Shown: in pieces, positions 45,231 to 55,834 of the stretch | Layout: each line of letters opens with the position of its first letter | Position numbering within the stretch: the stretch's first letter is position 1 | Source of the DNA: Rhodovastum atsumiense | GTDB taxonomy: Bacteria; Pseudomonadota; Alphaproteobacteria; Acetobacterales; Acetobacteraceae | DNA: 64,000 bases | NCBI RefSeq assembly: GCF_937425535.1 | Contig: NZ_OW485603.1 | Location: 124,001-188,000 of the forward strand | Direction: 5' to 3' | Notes under the pieces: generated by a model | What the model was told of the DNA's origin: nothing | The model's input: only the letters and a program-made list of their open reading frames with translations | Database searches by the model: none | Made by a program: the position numbers and the translations under genes

Positions 45231-48200
45231 TTGAGAAGCCTCGTCGGCCGCTGGCTGCTCATCACCTGCCTGGCCCTCCTCCCGGCGCTCGCCCTTCAGA
45301 CATGGACCGGGTTGAGCGAGCACCAGGCACGGCAGCAGGCGGTGCAGGACGAGGCGCTTCGCCTCGTGCACCTCGTCTCCTCCGAGCAGCAACAGGTGGC
45401 GGAGGGGGCGCGGCAGCTCATGACCGCGCTGGTCAACCTGAGCGCTCTCCGCGCGAACTGGAAGAACGACTGCGCTCCCTTCTTCCCGAACCTGCTGCAT
45501 CAGTTCCCGCGCTATGCCGCCGTGGCCGCGACCGACCTCGACGGCCGCGTCGTCTGCTCGTCCCGACTGGCGGACATCGGCAACGAAACCGGGGACCGGG
45601 CCTACTTCCGCCGTGCCATGGCCCAGGACGACATGGTGGCGGGCGACTACGTGGTCGGCCGCGACTCCGGGCGGCCGAGCGTCCACTTCGCGCAGCGCTA
45701 TCGCAATCCGGACGGACAGGTCGAGGGCGTCATCAGCATCGCCCTGGACCTCGGATGGCTGCAGAAGCGCCTGGACGCCCTGCCGCTGCCGCAAGGCGCC
45801 GCGGCCTTCATCACCGACACCAGCGGCACCGCCCTTGCCCGGCGCCCCGACCCCGGCCGCCACATCGGACAGCGCGTGGCGGCGGGAATGCGCGAGATCC
45901 TGGAGGGCAGCGAACTCAAGGTCCGGGAAGCGACCGGTCTCGACGGCGTCAAGCGGGTCTACGGCTTCGGTCCCTTCGACGTCGAGCCGAAGGGCTTCGG
46001 CATCGCCGTCGGGCTGGACAGCGCGGCGACCTTCTCCGCCATTGCCGCGGAGAGCCGCCGGGCCCTGGCGTTGCTCGCGCTTAGCGCCGTCCTCGCCCTG
46101 GCCGTGACCGTCGCGGCCGCGGGGCCGATCGTGCGCCGCCCGATGGCGCGGTTGCTCTCCGCAGCCGCACGCTGGCGCGAGGGCGATTTCTCGGCGCGCA
46201 TTGGCCTTGGGAACGACAGGTCGGAGTTCGGGCGCCTGGGCGCCGCCTTCGACGCCATGGCCGAGGCGACGCAGGAACGGGAGCGCGCGGTGCTCGAGAC
46301 GCAGGCTGCGCTGCGCGGGAGCCAGGCGGAACTCAGTTCGATCCTGGGCACCGCCGCGGAAGGCATCGTCGTCGCCCGCGCCGACGGCCGGATCGTGTCG
46401 GCGAACCGGGCCGCGCTGCGCATGTTCGGTTACGACCGGGCCGAGGAGCTGGTCGGCCGCGCCCTCGGCGTGCTGATGCCCGCGGCCGAGGCGGCGCGGC
46501 ACGGCGCCTCTATCGCCGCCCACCGGGCCGGCGCCCCGCCGCGCGTCATCGGCGTGCCCGGGCGGGAGCTTATGGCCGTCCGTCGCGACGGCTCGGAATT
46601 CCCGATCGACCTCTCGGTCAGCTCCTTCGGCGGCGACGGTCGGCGTTGCCTGACCGGCATCATCCGCGACGCCACCGCCCGCAAGCAGGCCGAGGCGGCG
46701 CTGCGCGACAGCGAGGCCCGGTTGCGGCTGGTGCAGCAGGTCGGCGGGGTCGCCTTCACCGACCGCAGGCTCGCAGAGAACACGGCGCTCGTCTCCCCGG
46801 AGTTTGTCCGCCTCTACGGCCTGCCGCCAGGCCAGACCCACATCTCGGCGGCCGCGTACTCCGCCCTGGTCCATCCGGAGGACCGCGACCGGATGATCAC
46901 CGAGGCGGGCGACGTCTACGAAAAGGGCGGCGGCTTCGCGTCGGAGTTCCGCATCCGCCGTCCCGACGGGACGGTGCGCTGGGTGGCCATGCGCGCCGAG
47001 GTCTTCCCCGGGCCGGACGGAAGGCCGGAGCGCGCCATCAGCGCGCAGCAGGACATCACCGAGATCGTCGCCGCCCGCGAGGGCTTGGCCGCGCGCAAGG
47101 AGGAGCTGGAGCGGCGCGTCGCCGAGCGTACGGCTGCCTTGGCCGAGGCGGAGACACGGTTCAGGGCGATTTTCGACTCTCAGTTTACATTCATCGGCCT
47201 GCTCTCGCCGGACGGCATCCTGTTGGAAGCGAACCGCACCGCGCTGGAGGCGGCCGGGCTGCAGCGGGAGGACACCGTCGGCAAGCCGTTCTGGGAGACC
47301 GGCTGGTGGCCCGCGGCCGAGCGCGACCAGCTGCGCCGGGAGGTCGCCGAGGCCGCCGGAGGCGCGGTGATCCGCCGCGAGGTCGAGATCACCGGCGCGG
47401 GCGGGCGCGGCATCTGGATCGACTTCTCGCTCAAGCCGGTGCGCGACCCGGCCACCGGCGAGGTCGTCTGGGTCATCCCCGAGGGGCGCGACATCACCGA
47501 GCAGCGCACCCTGTCGGGCCAGCTCGCGCAGGCGCAGAAGGTCCAGGCGCTCGGTCAGCTCGCCAGCGGCATCGCCCACGACTTCAACAACGTCCTGCAG
47601 GCCGTCTCCGGCGCAGCGCTGCTGATCGAACGGCGCCCTGGCGATGAGGAGAAGACAAGGCGGCTCGCCCGCACGGCGATCAACGCCGCCACCCGAGGCG
47701 CCTCGATCACCCAGCGCCTGCTTTCCTTCGCCCGCCGCGGCGAGCTGCGCACCGAGGCCATTGCCACCGCCGAACTGCTGGACGGCGTGCGCGAGGTGCT
47801 GGCCCACACCCTGGGTACGTTGATCACCGTGCGCACCGAGGCGGCCGACGGCGTGCCACCGGTGCTGGCCGACCGCGGGCAACTGGAGACGGCGCTGGTG
47901 AACCTCGGCACCAACGCCCGCGATGCCATGCCCAACGGCGGCACCTTGACCTTCCGGGCGGAAGCGGTGCGCATCGCGGCGGGCGAGGCGTCTTCTGCCG
48001 ACCTTGCGCCGAGCGACTACGTGCGGATCGACGTCAGCGACACCGGCTCCGGCATGGATGCCGCCACGCTTGCGAAGGTGACCGAACCGTTCTTCACCAC
48101 CAAGCCGCCGGGGCAGGGCACCGGCCTGGGGCTGCCGATGGTCAAGGAATTCGCCGACCGGTGCGGCGGGAAGCTGGCGATCGCCAGCGCCCCCGGTGCG

Positions 48201-48659
48201 GGCACCACGGTCAGCCTGTGGCTGCGTCAGGCCGGGGCGGAGGCCGTGCCCGGCCGGGACGACGAGAACGGGGACGCGCGGGCGGGCGTGCCCCCGGCCC
48301 GAATCCTTTTGGTGGATGACGACGACCTCGTGCGCGAGACCCTGGCCGCGCAGCTCGAGGACACAGGCTTCGCCGTCCTCGCGGCGGCAAGCGGGGCCGA
48401 GGCGTTGGCGCTGCTCCAGGCGGGGGAGGCGGTGAGCGCACTGGTCAGCGACCTGTCCATGCCTGGCATGAGCGGCGTCGAGACCATCCAGAAGGCGCGC
48501 CGCCTCCGGCCTGGCCTGCCCTGCTTCCTGCTGACCGGCTACGTCGGCGAACGCGCGGCGCTGGCGGCGGAGGACGCCTTTACCCTTGTCCGCAAGCCCG
48601 TCGCCGGCCGCGCTCTGGCCACCCGCATCGAAGCGAGCCTCGAGGTCATCGGGGGATGA
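45231..48659 (+). CDS. Hybrid sensor histidine kinase with Cache, HAMP and PAS domains
   Basis: A 1142-residue protein starting at TTG with a GGGGGA site. Order: membrane segment (about 8-25), double-Cache-like sensor (VAATDLDGRVVCSS, DRAYFRRAM, FAQRYRNPDGQVEG), membrane segment (about 283-303), HAMP, three PAS regions (about 360-480, 490-610, 640-760), HisKA with SGIAHDFNNVLQ, HATPase (LGTNARDAM, GTGLGLPMVKEF) and receiver (LLVDDDDLVRETL, VSDLSMPGMSG, LVRKPV). The catalytic half is close to that of the divergent kinase, so the two are paralogues. Confidence 0.9.
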   Translation: MRSLVGRWLLITCLALLPALALQTWTGLSEHQARQQAVQDEALRLVHLVSSEQQQVAEGARQLMTALVNLSALRANWKNDCAPFFPNLLHQFPRYAAVAATDLDGRVVCSSRLADIGNETGDRAYFRRAMAQDDMVAGDYVVGRDSGRPSVHFAQRYRNPDGQVEGVISIALDLGWLQKRLDALPLPQGAAAFITDTSGTALARRPDPGRHIGQRVAAGMREILEGSELKVREATGLDGVKRVYGFGPFDVEPKGFGIAVGLDSAATFSAIAAESRRALALLALSAVLALAVTVAAAGPIVRRPMARLLSAAARWREGDFSARIGLGNDRSEFGRLGAAFDAMAEATQERERAVLETQAALRGSQAELSSILGTAAEGIVVARADGRIVSANRAALRMFGYDRAEELVGRALGVLMPAAEAARHGASIAAHRAGAPPRVIGVPGRELMAVRRDGSEFPIDLSVSSFGGDGRRCLTGIIRDATARKQAEAALRDSEARLRLVQQVGGVAFTDRRLAENTALVSPEFVRLYGLPPGQTHISAAAYSALVHPEDRDRMITEAGDVYEKGGGFASEFRIRRPDGTVRWVAMRAEVFPGPDGRPERAISAQQDITEIVAAREGLAARKEELERRVAERTAALAEAETRFRAIFDSQFTFIGLLSPDGILLEANRTALEAAGLQREDTVGKPFWETGWWPAAERDQLRREVAEAAGGAVIRREVEITGAGGRGIWIDFSLKPVRDPATGEVVWVIPEGRDITEQRTLSGQLAQAQKVQALGQLASGIAHDFNNVLQAVSGAALLIERRPGDEEKTRRLARTAINAATRGASITQRLLSFARRGELRTEAIATAELLDGVREVLAHTLGTLITVRTEAADGVPPVLADRGQLETALVNLGTNARDAMPNGGTLTFRAEAVRIAAGEASSADLAPSDYVRIDVSDTGSGMDAATLAKVTEPFFTTKPPGQGTGLGLPMVKEFADRCGGKLAIASAPGAGTTVSLWLRQAGAEAVPGRDDENGDARAGVPPARILLVDDDDLVRETLAAQLEDTGFAVLAAASGAEALALLQAGEAVSALVSDLSMPGMSGVETIQKARRLRPGLPCFLLTGYVGERAALAAEDAFTLVRKPVAGRALATRIEASLEVIGG

Positions 48660-49283
48660 CCGGCTCAGCGCCCAGCGGGAACGACAAAGGTCGCCAGGAG
48701 AACGGGAACGGTCGTGAGGGAGATCGGCGCGGGACTTGGCCGCGCCCGAATGACATTCCGCGGATTCTTCGCGTTCACGGTAACGCAAAGTGCCCGCTCT
48801 CCACCCGGCAGCGAACTGGCCGAGCCACCCTTGCCATGCGAGCGTGAATGAAGGCCGAAAAAATACCTGAATAGTTAAAGTGCCTGGCGACATGTAAAAA
48901 GCCGAAATGGCTGACAGTTTTCATCTGTGGTCCATGCATGCATTAAAAACCGGCATGCAGAAGTCCGATTTCTCTTGCTTCACGGCAAACGGCACAATTA
49001 CAAAGTAACTCAACTTAAAGTTGCTGATTCCCTTACCGCAGCCACCCCGGTAGTACGGTTCGTGACGGTCCGCCACCGGGGACCATGCCCCTGTCGGGCG
49101 GCCGTTTGGCGCAGGTGCCCTGCGAGGGAGACCCGGATCGATGCCGCTTCAAAGTCGCCTCCGCAAGTCGCGCCGCGCCGAGCCCGCAAGAGATGACCAT
49201 CCTCCGATGGGCACGGAAACGGAGCGCCCCCGTCCCGCTCCGGATTCTCCGGCAGGCGTCGACGCCGAAAGGACACGAAAGCC
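48660..49283. other. Intergenic region before the chemoreceptor gene
   Basis: About 620 bases without a recognised gene. The centre (48840-49030) is AT-rich and contains GCATGCA twice and the near-palindrome CAACTTAAAGTTG. The block TTAAAGTTGC-GAT-CCCT also occurs in the repC leader near 39000. The chemoreceptor promoter presumably lies here. Confidence 0.4.
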
Positions 49284-50981
49284 ATGCTTCGCCTCTACGC
49301 GAACCTGAGACTGCTCACGAAGCTGGTGATCCCGGTCGCGCTGCTGGTCGTCACCAGCGCCGCTGTCGTCCTGCTGGCCCGCGACGGCATGAACACGATT
49401 GCCGCCACCACGGCCCGGGTCGTCGACGTCTCGGCCGTGCGCGTCGTCAGGGCGCTCTCGCTTGCCGAAATGCTGAACGATGCCGCGGTGCAGGAGAAGA
49501 ACGTCATCATCGAGAAGCGCCCGGAGCAGATGCGCGTCTACGCCGACTCCCACCGGAAGGCACTTGACGAGGCGTCCGCGCTGATGGACGCCATGATGGC
49601 CATGTCCGACACCGAGGTGCGCCGCCAGGCCAACGCCGCGATCCGCGACAAGCTGGCCCGGTTCAGCGAGCTGTCGCGCAAGGTGGTCGAGCTCGGGCTG
49701 AAGGACGAGAACGACGCCGCATTCCAGATCTCCGCCAACGAAGGGCGCGCCGCGCGGCAGGAGCTGATGAGCCTAGTGCGCGCGCGCGTCGAGGTCAGCC
49801 AGGCGAACATGACCCAGGCAAAGGAGGCCGCTGCCGCCGAGGGCGCGGCCACGGTGCGCAACTTGGTCATATTCGCGGCGATCGGGCTGGCGGCGGTGAT
49901 CGGCATCCTCGCAGGAGTGGTGGTGTTCCTGGTGTCGCGCCCGCTCGCGCGGGTGACCGGGGCGCTGCAGCGGCTGGCCGCGGGCGAGCTCGAAGTAGCG
50001 GTGGACGGGGCGGACCGGCGCGATGAGGTGGGCCAGCTCGCCCGCGCGCTCCAGGTGTTCAAGGACAACGCGCTGGAGATGAAGCGCATGGAGGAGGCGG
50101 GGAAGACGGCGAAGGCGCGGGCGGAAGCCGAGCGCTTGGCCGAGCGCCACCGCCTCGCCGACGGGTTCCAGGCGAGCGTCGGCGGAATCGTCGACGCGGT
50201 GGCTGCGGCGGCGACCGAGATGCAGAGCACGGCCAAGGCGATGACCGGCTCGGCCGAACACACCAGCCACGAGGCGACCATGGTCGCCGCGGGGGCCGAA
50301 CAGGCCACCGGCAACGTGCAGACCGTCGCCTCGGCGGCGGAGCAGTTGTCCGCCTCGGTGCAGGAAATCGCGCGGCGGGTCGCGGAGTCCTCGCAGATCG
50401 CGCAGGGTGCCGTGGACGAGGCGGCGCGCACCAACGGCATCGTGCATGGGCTCGCCGACGCGGCGCAGAGCATCGGCGAGGTGGTCGGGCTGATCCAGAG
50501 CATCGCCGGGCAGACCAACCTGCTGGCGCTGAACGCCACCATCGAGGCGGCGCGCGCAGGCGACGCTGGCAAGGGCTTCGCGGTCGTGGCCGGCGAGGTG
50601 AAGAGCTTGGCCGCCCAGACCACGCGCGCCACCGAGCAGATCCGCACCCAGATAGAGGGCGTGCAGAAAGCCACCGGCCAGGCCGTGGAGGCGATCGCGG
50701 GCATCGGGCGGACCATTTCCCGCATCAGCGACATCGCCACCGGCATCGCCGCGGCGGTGGAGCAGCAGGGGGCAGCGACGCGCGAGATCGCGGGCAACGT
50801 GGCGCAGGCGGCGCAGGGCACGGGCGACGTGTCGCGCACCATCGTGGGCGTGACCCAGGGGGCGACAGAGGTCGGATCCGCCGCCGAGCAGGTCCTGGCC
50901 AGCGCGACCGACCTTTCCCGCCAAGCCGAGACGCTGCGAGCGCAGACGCTGCGGTTCCTTTCCGAGGTGCGGGCGGCCTGA
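49284..50981 (+). CDS. Methyl-accepting chemotaxis protein (4HB sensor)
   Basis: A 565-residue receptor: membrane segment (about 13-32), a four-helix-bundle periplasmic sensor (about 35-190), second membrane segment (about 193-217), HAMP, and a long signalling coiled coil whose tip reads [22 protein letters not shown], the CheA/CheW contact region. There is no C-terminal CheR-docking pentapeptide. Ligand unknown. No other che genes lie in the window, so it would have to plug into a chemotaxis pathway encoded elsewhere. Confidence 0.93.
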   Translation: MLRLYANLRLLTKLVIPVALLVVTSAAVVLLARDGMNTIAATTARVVDVSAVRVVRALSLAEMLNDAAVQEKNVIIEKRPEQMRVYADSHRKALDEASALMDAMMAMSDTEVRRQANAAIRDKLARFSELSRKVVELGLKDENDAAFQISANEGRAARQELMSLVRARVEVSQANMTQAKEAAAAEGAATVRNLVIFAAIGLAAVIGILAGVVVFLVSRPLARVTGALQRLAAGELEVAVDGADRRDEVGQLARALQVFKDNALEMKRMEEAGKTAKARAEAERLAERHRLADGFQASVGGIVDAVAAAATEMQSTAKAMTGSAEHTSHEATMVAAGAEQATGNVQTVASAAEQLSASVQEIARRVAESSQIAQGAVDEAARTNGIVHGLADAAQSIGEVVGLIQSIAGQTNLLALNATIEAARAGDAGKGFAVVAGEVKSLAAQTTRATEQIRTQIEGVQKATGQAVEAIAGIGRTISRISDIATGIAAAVEQQGAATREIAGNVAQAAQGTGDVSRTIVGVTQGATEVGSAAEQVLASATDLSRQAETLRAQTLRFLSEVRAA

Positions 50982-51156
50982 AGGCGCCCACTCGCGCGGG
51001 ATTTGAAGGCTGTTCGCCGGGACCAAGGAAAAGGCGGGACCGGGGGAGCCGCGAAGCCGGAGATTCCGACCCGGCGGATTGGGCGGGCAGCTTCCTCGCC
51101 CACGCCCCCGGCAGCACAATCATCGTCCGCACGTAAGCGTCAGCCGATGCTTCCAA

Positions 51157-51552
51157 TTACCCACAATTTGGCTGCATCAGGTTTGCTCCGAGCACCATGT
51201 CCATGAGGCGGGACCAGCCGCGCCACATCACGACGTTGCCGGGCGGCGGGTCACGCGCGCGGGCGAGGTAGCCGCCGAGGCAGGCGACCTTCATGAGGTA
51301 ATGTGCCAGGGTCTTCTCGGTGGGGATGGTGGGTCGGTCACGCACGACTCGGTCAATGACGATGATCTCCGCCTCGGTCAGCACCGACCGGGGTGGGGCG
51401 TCTGGCGCGGTCCTGTTGATCATTGTTGCCCAGAAGATGCGCCAGCCAAGGATGCAGAACACCGCGACCAGCTTGGCCAGGCGCTCAGCGGTCCGCAGTC
51501 GTGCCGCCTCGACGCGGCAGCCGGATTTCAAGACCTTGTGGAAGAGCTCGAT
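51157..51552 (-). pseudogene. IS4-family transposase, C-terminal fragment
   Basis: Encodes WDIELFHKVLKSGCRVEAARLRT...LGWRIFWATMINRTAP...GGYLARARDPPPGN, the C-terminal third of a Tn5-like IS4 transposase. It is cut at 51548-51552 (TCGAT) by the recombinase element; the preceding part of the same gene resumes at 57624. The stop codon at 51157 is native. Confidence 0.88.
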
Positions 51553-51654
51553 ATCCCATACGTGAAGCCGCTGATAGTTTAACCGACTCGGCGGGACCGC
51601 CGAAACTCGGCCGCGAGGCGCTCCAGGCGCTGGTTCGTTGGCTGGGATCCCGCG

Positions 51655-51849
51655 ATGAGCGAATCCGGTCAGCCGATATGGTCGATGCTGCCGGAGCCGC
51701 AGCGACGCGCGGTGTTGCGTCTGCTGGCCCAGATCACGCTCCGTCGCGGGCAGATGATGACCGTCATGGAGGAACCCCATGATGCGCGAGGACGGTCCTG
51801 TGTCGAGGAACGGGTTTGCCTCGGACAAGATCCGGCGGCAGCACCTTGA
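51655..51849 (+). CDS. Small protein preceding serine recombinase 1
   Basis: A 64-residue protein (MSESGQPIWSMLPEPQRRAVLRLLAQITLRR...) overlapping the recombinase start. Small proteins with this PEPQRRAVLRLLAQ pattern lie in front of related recombinases; function unknown. The C-terminal part beyond about residue 40 overlaps the recombinase gene in another frame. Confidence 0.5.
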   Translation: MSESGQPIWSMLPEPQRRAVLRLLAQITLRRGQMMTVMEEPHDARGRSCVEERVCLGQDPAAAP

Positions 51850-52187
51850 GCGGACGGCGATGGTATACATCCGACAATCGACGCCGCAGCAGCTTGAGCG
51901 GCATCAGGAGTCGACGCGCCTGCAATACGCGTTGGTCGAGCGGGCACGCCAGTTTGGCTGGGAGGCTGGCGCGATTGTCGTGATCGACGACGACCAGGGT
52001 CGGTCTGGCGCCTCGATGGAAGGCCGGCCCGGTTTCCAGCGCCTGGTGGCGGAGGTGGGTCTTGGTCATGTCGGCATGGTGTTGGGCGTGGAGATGTCAC
52101 GGCTGGCCCGTTCGTGTCGGGACTGGCATCAGTTGCTGGAGATCTGCGCGTTGTTTGACACCCTCATTGCGGATGTGGACGGTGTGT
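51779..52187 (+). pseudogene. Large serine recombinase 1, N-terminal part
   Basis: Starts at ATG with GGAGGA upstream. Encodes the resolvase catalytic domain: VYIRQSTPQQLERHQES (catalytic Ser in YIRQST), DDDQGRSGAS, GMVLGVEMSRLARSCRDWHQLLE. It breaks after IADVDGV at the insertion of element 2 and resumes at 55835. The intact protein would be 724 residues. Confidence 0.9.
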
Positions 52188-52220
52188 AAGAGCGCACAGG
52201 CCGATACCCCTATTTGTCTG

Positions 52221-52574
52221 GTGCGTGATCAGCTGGAAAAAGTAACCGTTACAGATCCGACTCACCCGTTGTTTCGACAAGAGTTCGTTTTGGCAACCAC
52301 AACGGGCTCGGCTGTGAGCGGCCACGCCCATGTCGTGTACCGCGGCGATGTGCTGCTGAAACTGCCGATCAGGGCAACCAATCTCTCTCCGGCATCACCA
52401 TCCCTGCCAACCAGCAGGCTGTCATTGGAAGCCATTCGAGATTTGATTCGTCTCGCATTACAAAGAGAGACGAGTCCGCCTGCAATCATCGAAACTCCCG
52501 TTGCCAAGCAGGTCGAGAACGATGCCGAGCCGGCGTCGGAAACCTCGCTTCGTGCGACGGGAGAAAAGCCATGA
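52221..52574 (+). CDS. Small protein preceding serine recombinase 2
   Basis: About 117 residues from GTG, overlapping the recombinase start (ATGA). TVTDPTHPLFRQEFVL and AHVVYRGDVLLKLPIRATNL are a recognisable pattern of small proteins encoded beside such recombinases (possibly DUF5372). Function unknown; the tight coupling suggests an accessory to integration or excision. Confidence 0.6.
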   Translation: MRDQLEKVTVTDPTHPLFRQEFVLATTTGSAVSGHAHVVYRGDVLLKLPIRATNLSPASPSLPTSRLSLEAIRDLIRLALQRETSPPAIIETPVAKQVENDAEPASETSLRATGEKP

Positions 52575-53191
52575 TGTCAGAGCTTGTAACGGTCGGGCAC
52601 CTGAGTCGGAAGGCAGTGATCTACATTCGCCAGTCAACGCCCCAACAGGTGCTGAGCAACCAAGAAAGCCTGCGGCTGCAGTATGCATTGCGCCAGCGTG
52701 CGCAGGATCTTGGCTGGCACGAAGCCGACATCGAGGTGATTGACACCGATCTTGGCCGCAGTGGAGCGACCGCCACGCAACGTGAGGGGTTCAAAGATCT
52801 GATCGCACGTGTGACGCTCGGTGAGGTCGGCATTATCCTTTCCTACGAGGTCACCAGGCTTGCAAGAAACTGCTCAGATTGGTACCCGCTGCTGGACTTG
52901 TGTGGTTACCGGCGATGTTTGATCGGCGATCGCGATGGTGTGTACGACCCGGGCTCGGCGAATGGCCGGCTTCTCTTGGGATTAAAAGGGACGATCTCCG
53001 AAGTTGAGTTGCACACTCTACGCGGCCGCCTGACCGCTGGGCTTTTGAGCAAAGCCGAGCGTGGTGACTTGGCTCTGATCCTGCCCGTAGGTCTGGTGCG
53101 CGGCCCACATGGTGTAGTGACGAAGCACCCCGACCGCGAAGTCCAGGAACGGATCAGCTTGGTCTTCGCCACTTTCCTGGAATTGGGCTCA
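52571..53191 (+). pseudogene. Large serine recombinase 2, N-terminal part
   Basis: Encodes the catalytic domain (VIYIRQSTPQQVLSNQES, DTDLGRSGAT, ILSYEVTRLARNCSDWYPLL) and the start of the recombinase domain (LKGTISEVELHTLRGRL). It ends at FLELGS where the IS630 begins and resumes at 54371. The full protein would be 687 residues. Its own DGVYD codons hold the same GATGGTGTGTACGAC string that element 2 used as target in recombinase 1. Confidence 0.9.
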
Positions 53192-54367
53192 TACCAGCCC
53201 GCTTTGACGTTGACTCTTCTGTGAATTGCCACTCCCGGCCGATCTCGATTCGATGGTTCGCAGGCGATACGCGGAGGAGGCAGTGCATGGGCGCGGCGTT
53301 GGCGATTACGCGGGCGGACCACACAGCCGCTGAATTGCGGGCATTGGCTGCCAAGAGTGATGATGGCCCGCAAGTGCGCCGCCTGCTTGCGCTGGCGCTG
53401 GTTCTGGAAGGCCGCTCGCGCACTGAGGCAGCGGAAGAGAGCGGCATGGAGCGGCAGACGCTGCGGGACTGGGTGCAGCGGTACAATGATGAGGGAGTCG
53501 ATGGCCTGAAGTCGCGCAGCAGCCCCGGCCGCACACCCTTTCTGACCGTTGAGCAGAAGGCCGAGCTGAAAGAGCTGGTCATCCAGGGACCTGATCCCGA
53601 GGTGCATCAGGTCGTGCGCTGGCGCTGCGAGGACCTGCGAGCGGAAGTGGCCCGGCGGTTCTCGGTGGAGGTGCATGAGAGCACGGTGGGCAAATGGCTG
53701 CACCAACTTGAGTTGACGCCGCTGAAGCCGCGCCCGTTCCATCCCAAGAGGGACCCGGAGGCGCAGGACGTTTTTAAAAAAGCTTCAGTGATTTAGCCAA
53801 AGAAGCTCTGCTCGGAACCACTTCTGGTACACCGATAGAAATCTGGTTTCAGGACGAAGCCAGGGTCGGCCAAAAGGGGACGCTGACCTATGTTTGGGCG
53901 CCGGTCGGGGCGCGGCCACCGATGGTGCGCGACAGCCGCCGTGAGTCCGTCTACTTGTTTGGCGCCATCTGCCCGGATCGAGCCGTCGGCGCCGCCGTCA
54001 TCATGCCTGCGGTCAATACCGAAGCCATGAACGCCCATTTGCAGGAAATCAGCACGCAGGTGGCTCCCGGCGCACACGCCCTCCTGGTCTGCGATCGTGC
54101 CGGGTGGCACGCCACCAGCAAGGGCCTGCGGGTACCCGCCAACATCAGCTTGCTTCCGCAGCCAGCCTACGCGCCGGAATTGAACCCGATGGAAAACGTC
54201 TGGGATTACCTCCGCAGCAACAAACTATGCAGCCTGGTCTGGAACAGCTACGAGGCGATCGTTCAAGCGTGCAAGCAGGCTTGGGACTTCCTCGTCAACG
54301 ATCCGGAACGCATCCGCTCCATCGGCACCCGCGAATGGGCGTGTGTCAATCTTTAGGCGGGCTGGTA
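53192..54367 (+). mobile_element. IS630-family insertion sequence (copy 2)
   Basis: 1176 bp with inverted ends TACCAGCCCGC. TCA flanks both sides (53189-53191, 54368-54370). Removal with one TCA rejoins recombinase 2 in frame (LELGS-VGKLLRS); removal with a TA duplication would not. Confidence 0.92.
53287..54356 (+). CDS. IS630 transposase, made by -1 frameshift
   Basis: ATG with GGAGGAGG upstream. The first frame (to 53796) encodes helix-turn-helix domains (LLALALVLEGRSRTEAAEES); the second the DDE domain (IEIWFQDEARVGQ, LLVCDRAGWH, NPMENVW). They join at A-AAA-AAG near 53780, where a -1 shift converts FKKASVI into FKKSFSDLAKEAL. Same layout as copy 1; diverged but clearly related. Confidence 0.92.
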
Positions 54368-54370
54368 TCA

Positions 54371-55813
54371 GTCGGTAAGCTGCTCCGCTCCTTTCGGCAT
54401 CGCGGGCTTGCCGTGCCGCGGCTTGATCGATTCGGTGAGGTGGTCTGGCGGACACCGACAGATAGCATAATCAGCAGGATTCTGAAGAATCCTGCCTATG
54501 CAGGCGCATTTGTCTACGGCCGCACCCGGTCCTGCGGCGCCACCTACGCCAACGGCAAGACGATCACCACTCGCCGTCCCATGGAGGAGTGGAAAGTCAT
54601 CGTGAAAGACCGTTATCCTGCCTACATCGGGTGGGCCGACTTTGAACGGATCCAGGCCATGCTGCGCGACAACCACGCGGAGTACGTCCGCAACAGAACC
54701 CGTGGCGTGCCGCGCGATGGTGCGGCCCTGCTGCAGGGCATTGTCTGGTGCGGCCGTTGCGGCCACAAGATGGCCGTGGAGTACAAGAACGCCAACCGCT
54801 ACGTCTGTAACTTTCTCCAGCGGAGCCAGGGTGGGCCGTTGTGCCAGCACCTCCCTGCGGATCCGATCGACGCGCAGGTGGTGGCTGCGTTTTTCGCCAC
54901 GGTCAGCCAGGAGGAACTTGAGGCCTGGCAACGGGCGCAGGACACCCGGCGGCAAACGGAGGACGCACTGGATCGCGCTGAGGCACAGCAAGTGGAGCGC
55001 CTGCGCTACCAAGCATTGCTCGCCGAGCGACAGTTCAACCGTGTTGATCCTGACAATCGCCTGGTCGCATCGGAACTGGAGCACCGCTGGGAGGCCGCAT
55101 TGCGCGAGCTGCGAGAAGCCGAGGAGGCACTGACGCTGCACCGTGCATCGCGCACTCAGCCGGACGCGCTGACCTCCGAAGAGCGTGACAACTTCCTTGC
55201 CCTCGGCTCGCAGCTGCCTGCTATATGGCACCAAGCCGGTATGGATCGATCGCAAAAGAAGGCACTGCTACGCTGCCTGATCGAGAAAGTCATCCTGCAT
55301 CGGACGTCCCCTGAACGCATTGACATCCGCATCGTCTGGCGTGGTGGTGAGGTCTCCGAAGCACAGGTCGAGCCGAAGGTGTATGCTCTGCATGCTCTCT
55401 CTCGCGCCGCTGACATGCAGGCCCGAATGCTTGAACTGGCTCGCCAAGGCCTGACTGATGCCGAAGTGGCTAACGTCCTGACCAGCGAAGGGTACCGCTC
55501 GCCTCGCTGCCATCATGTCCTGGCACGTACCGTGCAGGTCTTTCGACAGCGTCATCGGGTTTTGCGCGGCGCCAGCCGGACACATCCCCGGCACATTCCG
55601 GGATGGCTTACCATGTCTGAGCTGGCGAGGCGGCTGCAGGTGTCACGCGGTTGGATCGAGCACCATGTCCGCAACGGAACAATTGTCATTGTTCGTGATG
55701 TTGCAGCGAAGCGCTACCTATTTCCTGACACCAAAAAGACCATAGACGTCCTGAAGAAGCTGAGATTAGGCAAAATCGATCACATCAACTTCGTAACAAG
55801 CACGAGCAAATGA
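54371..55813 (+). pseudogene. Large serine recombinase 2, C-terminal part
   Basis: Continues the interrupted gene: VGKLLRSFRHRGLAVPRL, ILKNPAYAGAFVYGRTR, a zinc ribbon (CGRCGHKM...CNF...CQHL) and coiled coil, and a C-terminal helix-turn-helix (TMSELARRLQVSRGWIEHHV). The domain set is complete, so only the IS630 inactivates the gene. Confidence 0.88.
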
Positions 55814-55834
55814 GGGCACCAACATGACCGATCG

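Larger units (their letters stand above)
52188..55833 (+). mobile_element. Serine-recombinase element 2, inserted in recombinase 1
   Basis: A 3.65-kb block (about 2.47 kb without its IS630). The target read GGTGTGTACGAC (codons for DGVYD); the left junction is GGTGTGTAAG and the right ATCGTACGAC, so GT (or GTA) is the shared core. Excision on paper restores the recombinase 1 frame exactly. It carries a small gene and its own large serine recombinase. Confidence 0.88.

Noticed and set aside
45168-48893. Very long open frame opposite the hybrid kinase
   Set aside because: It is a shadow in GC-rich DNA; the plus-strand frame carries complete Cache, HAMP, PAS, kinase and receiver motifs.
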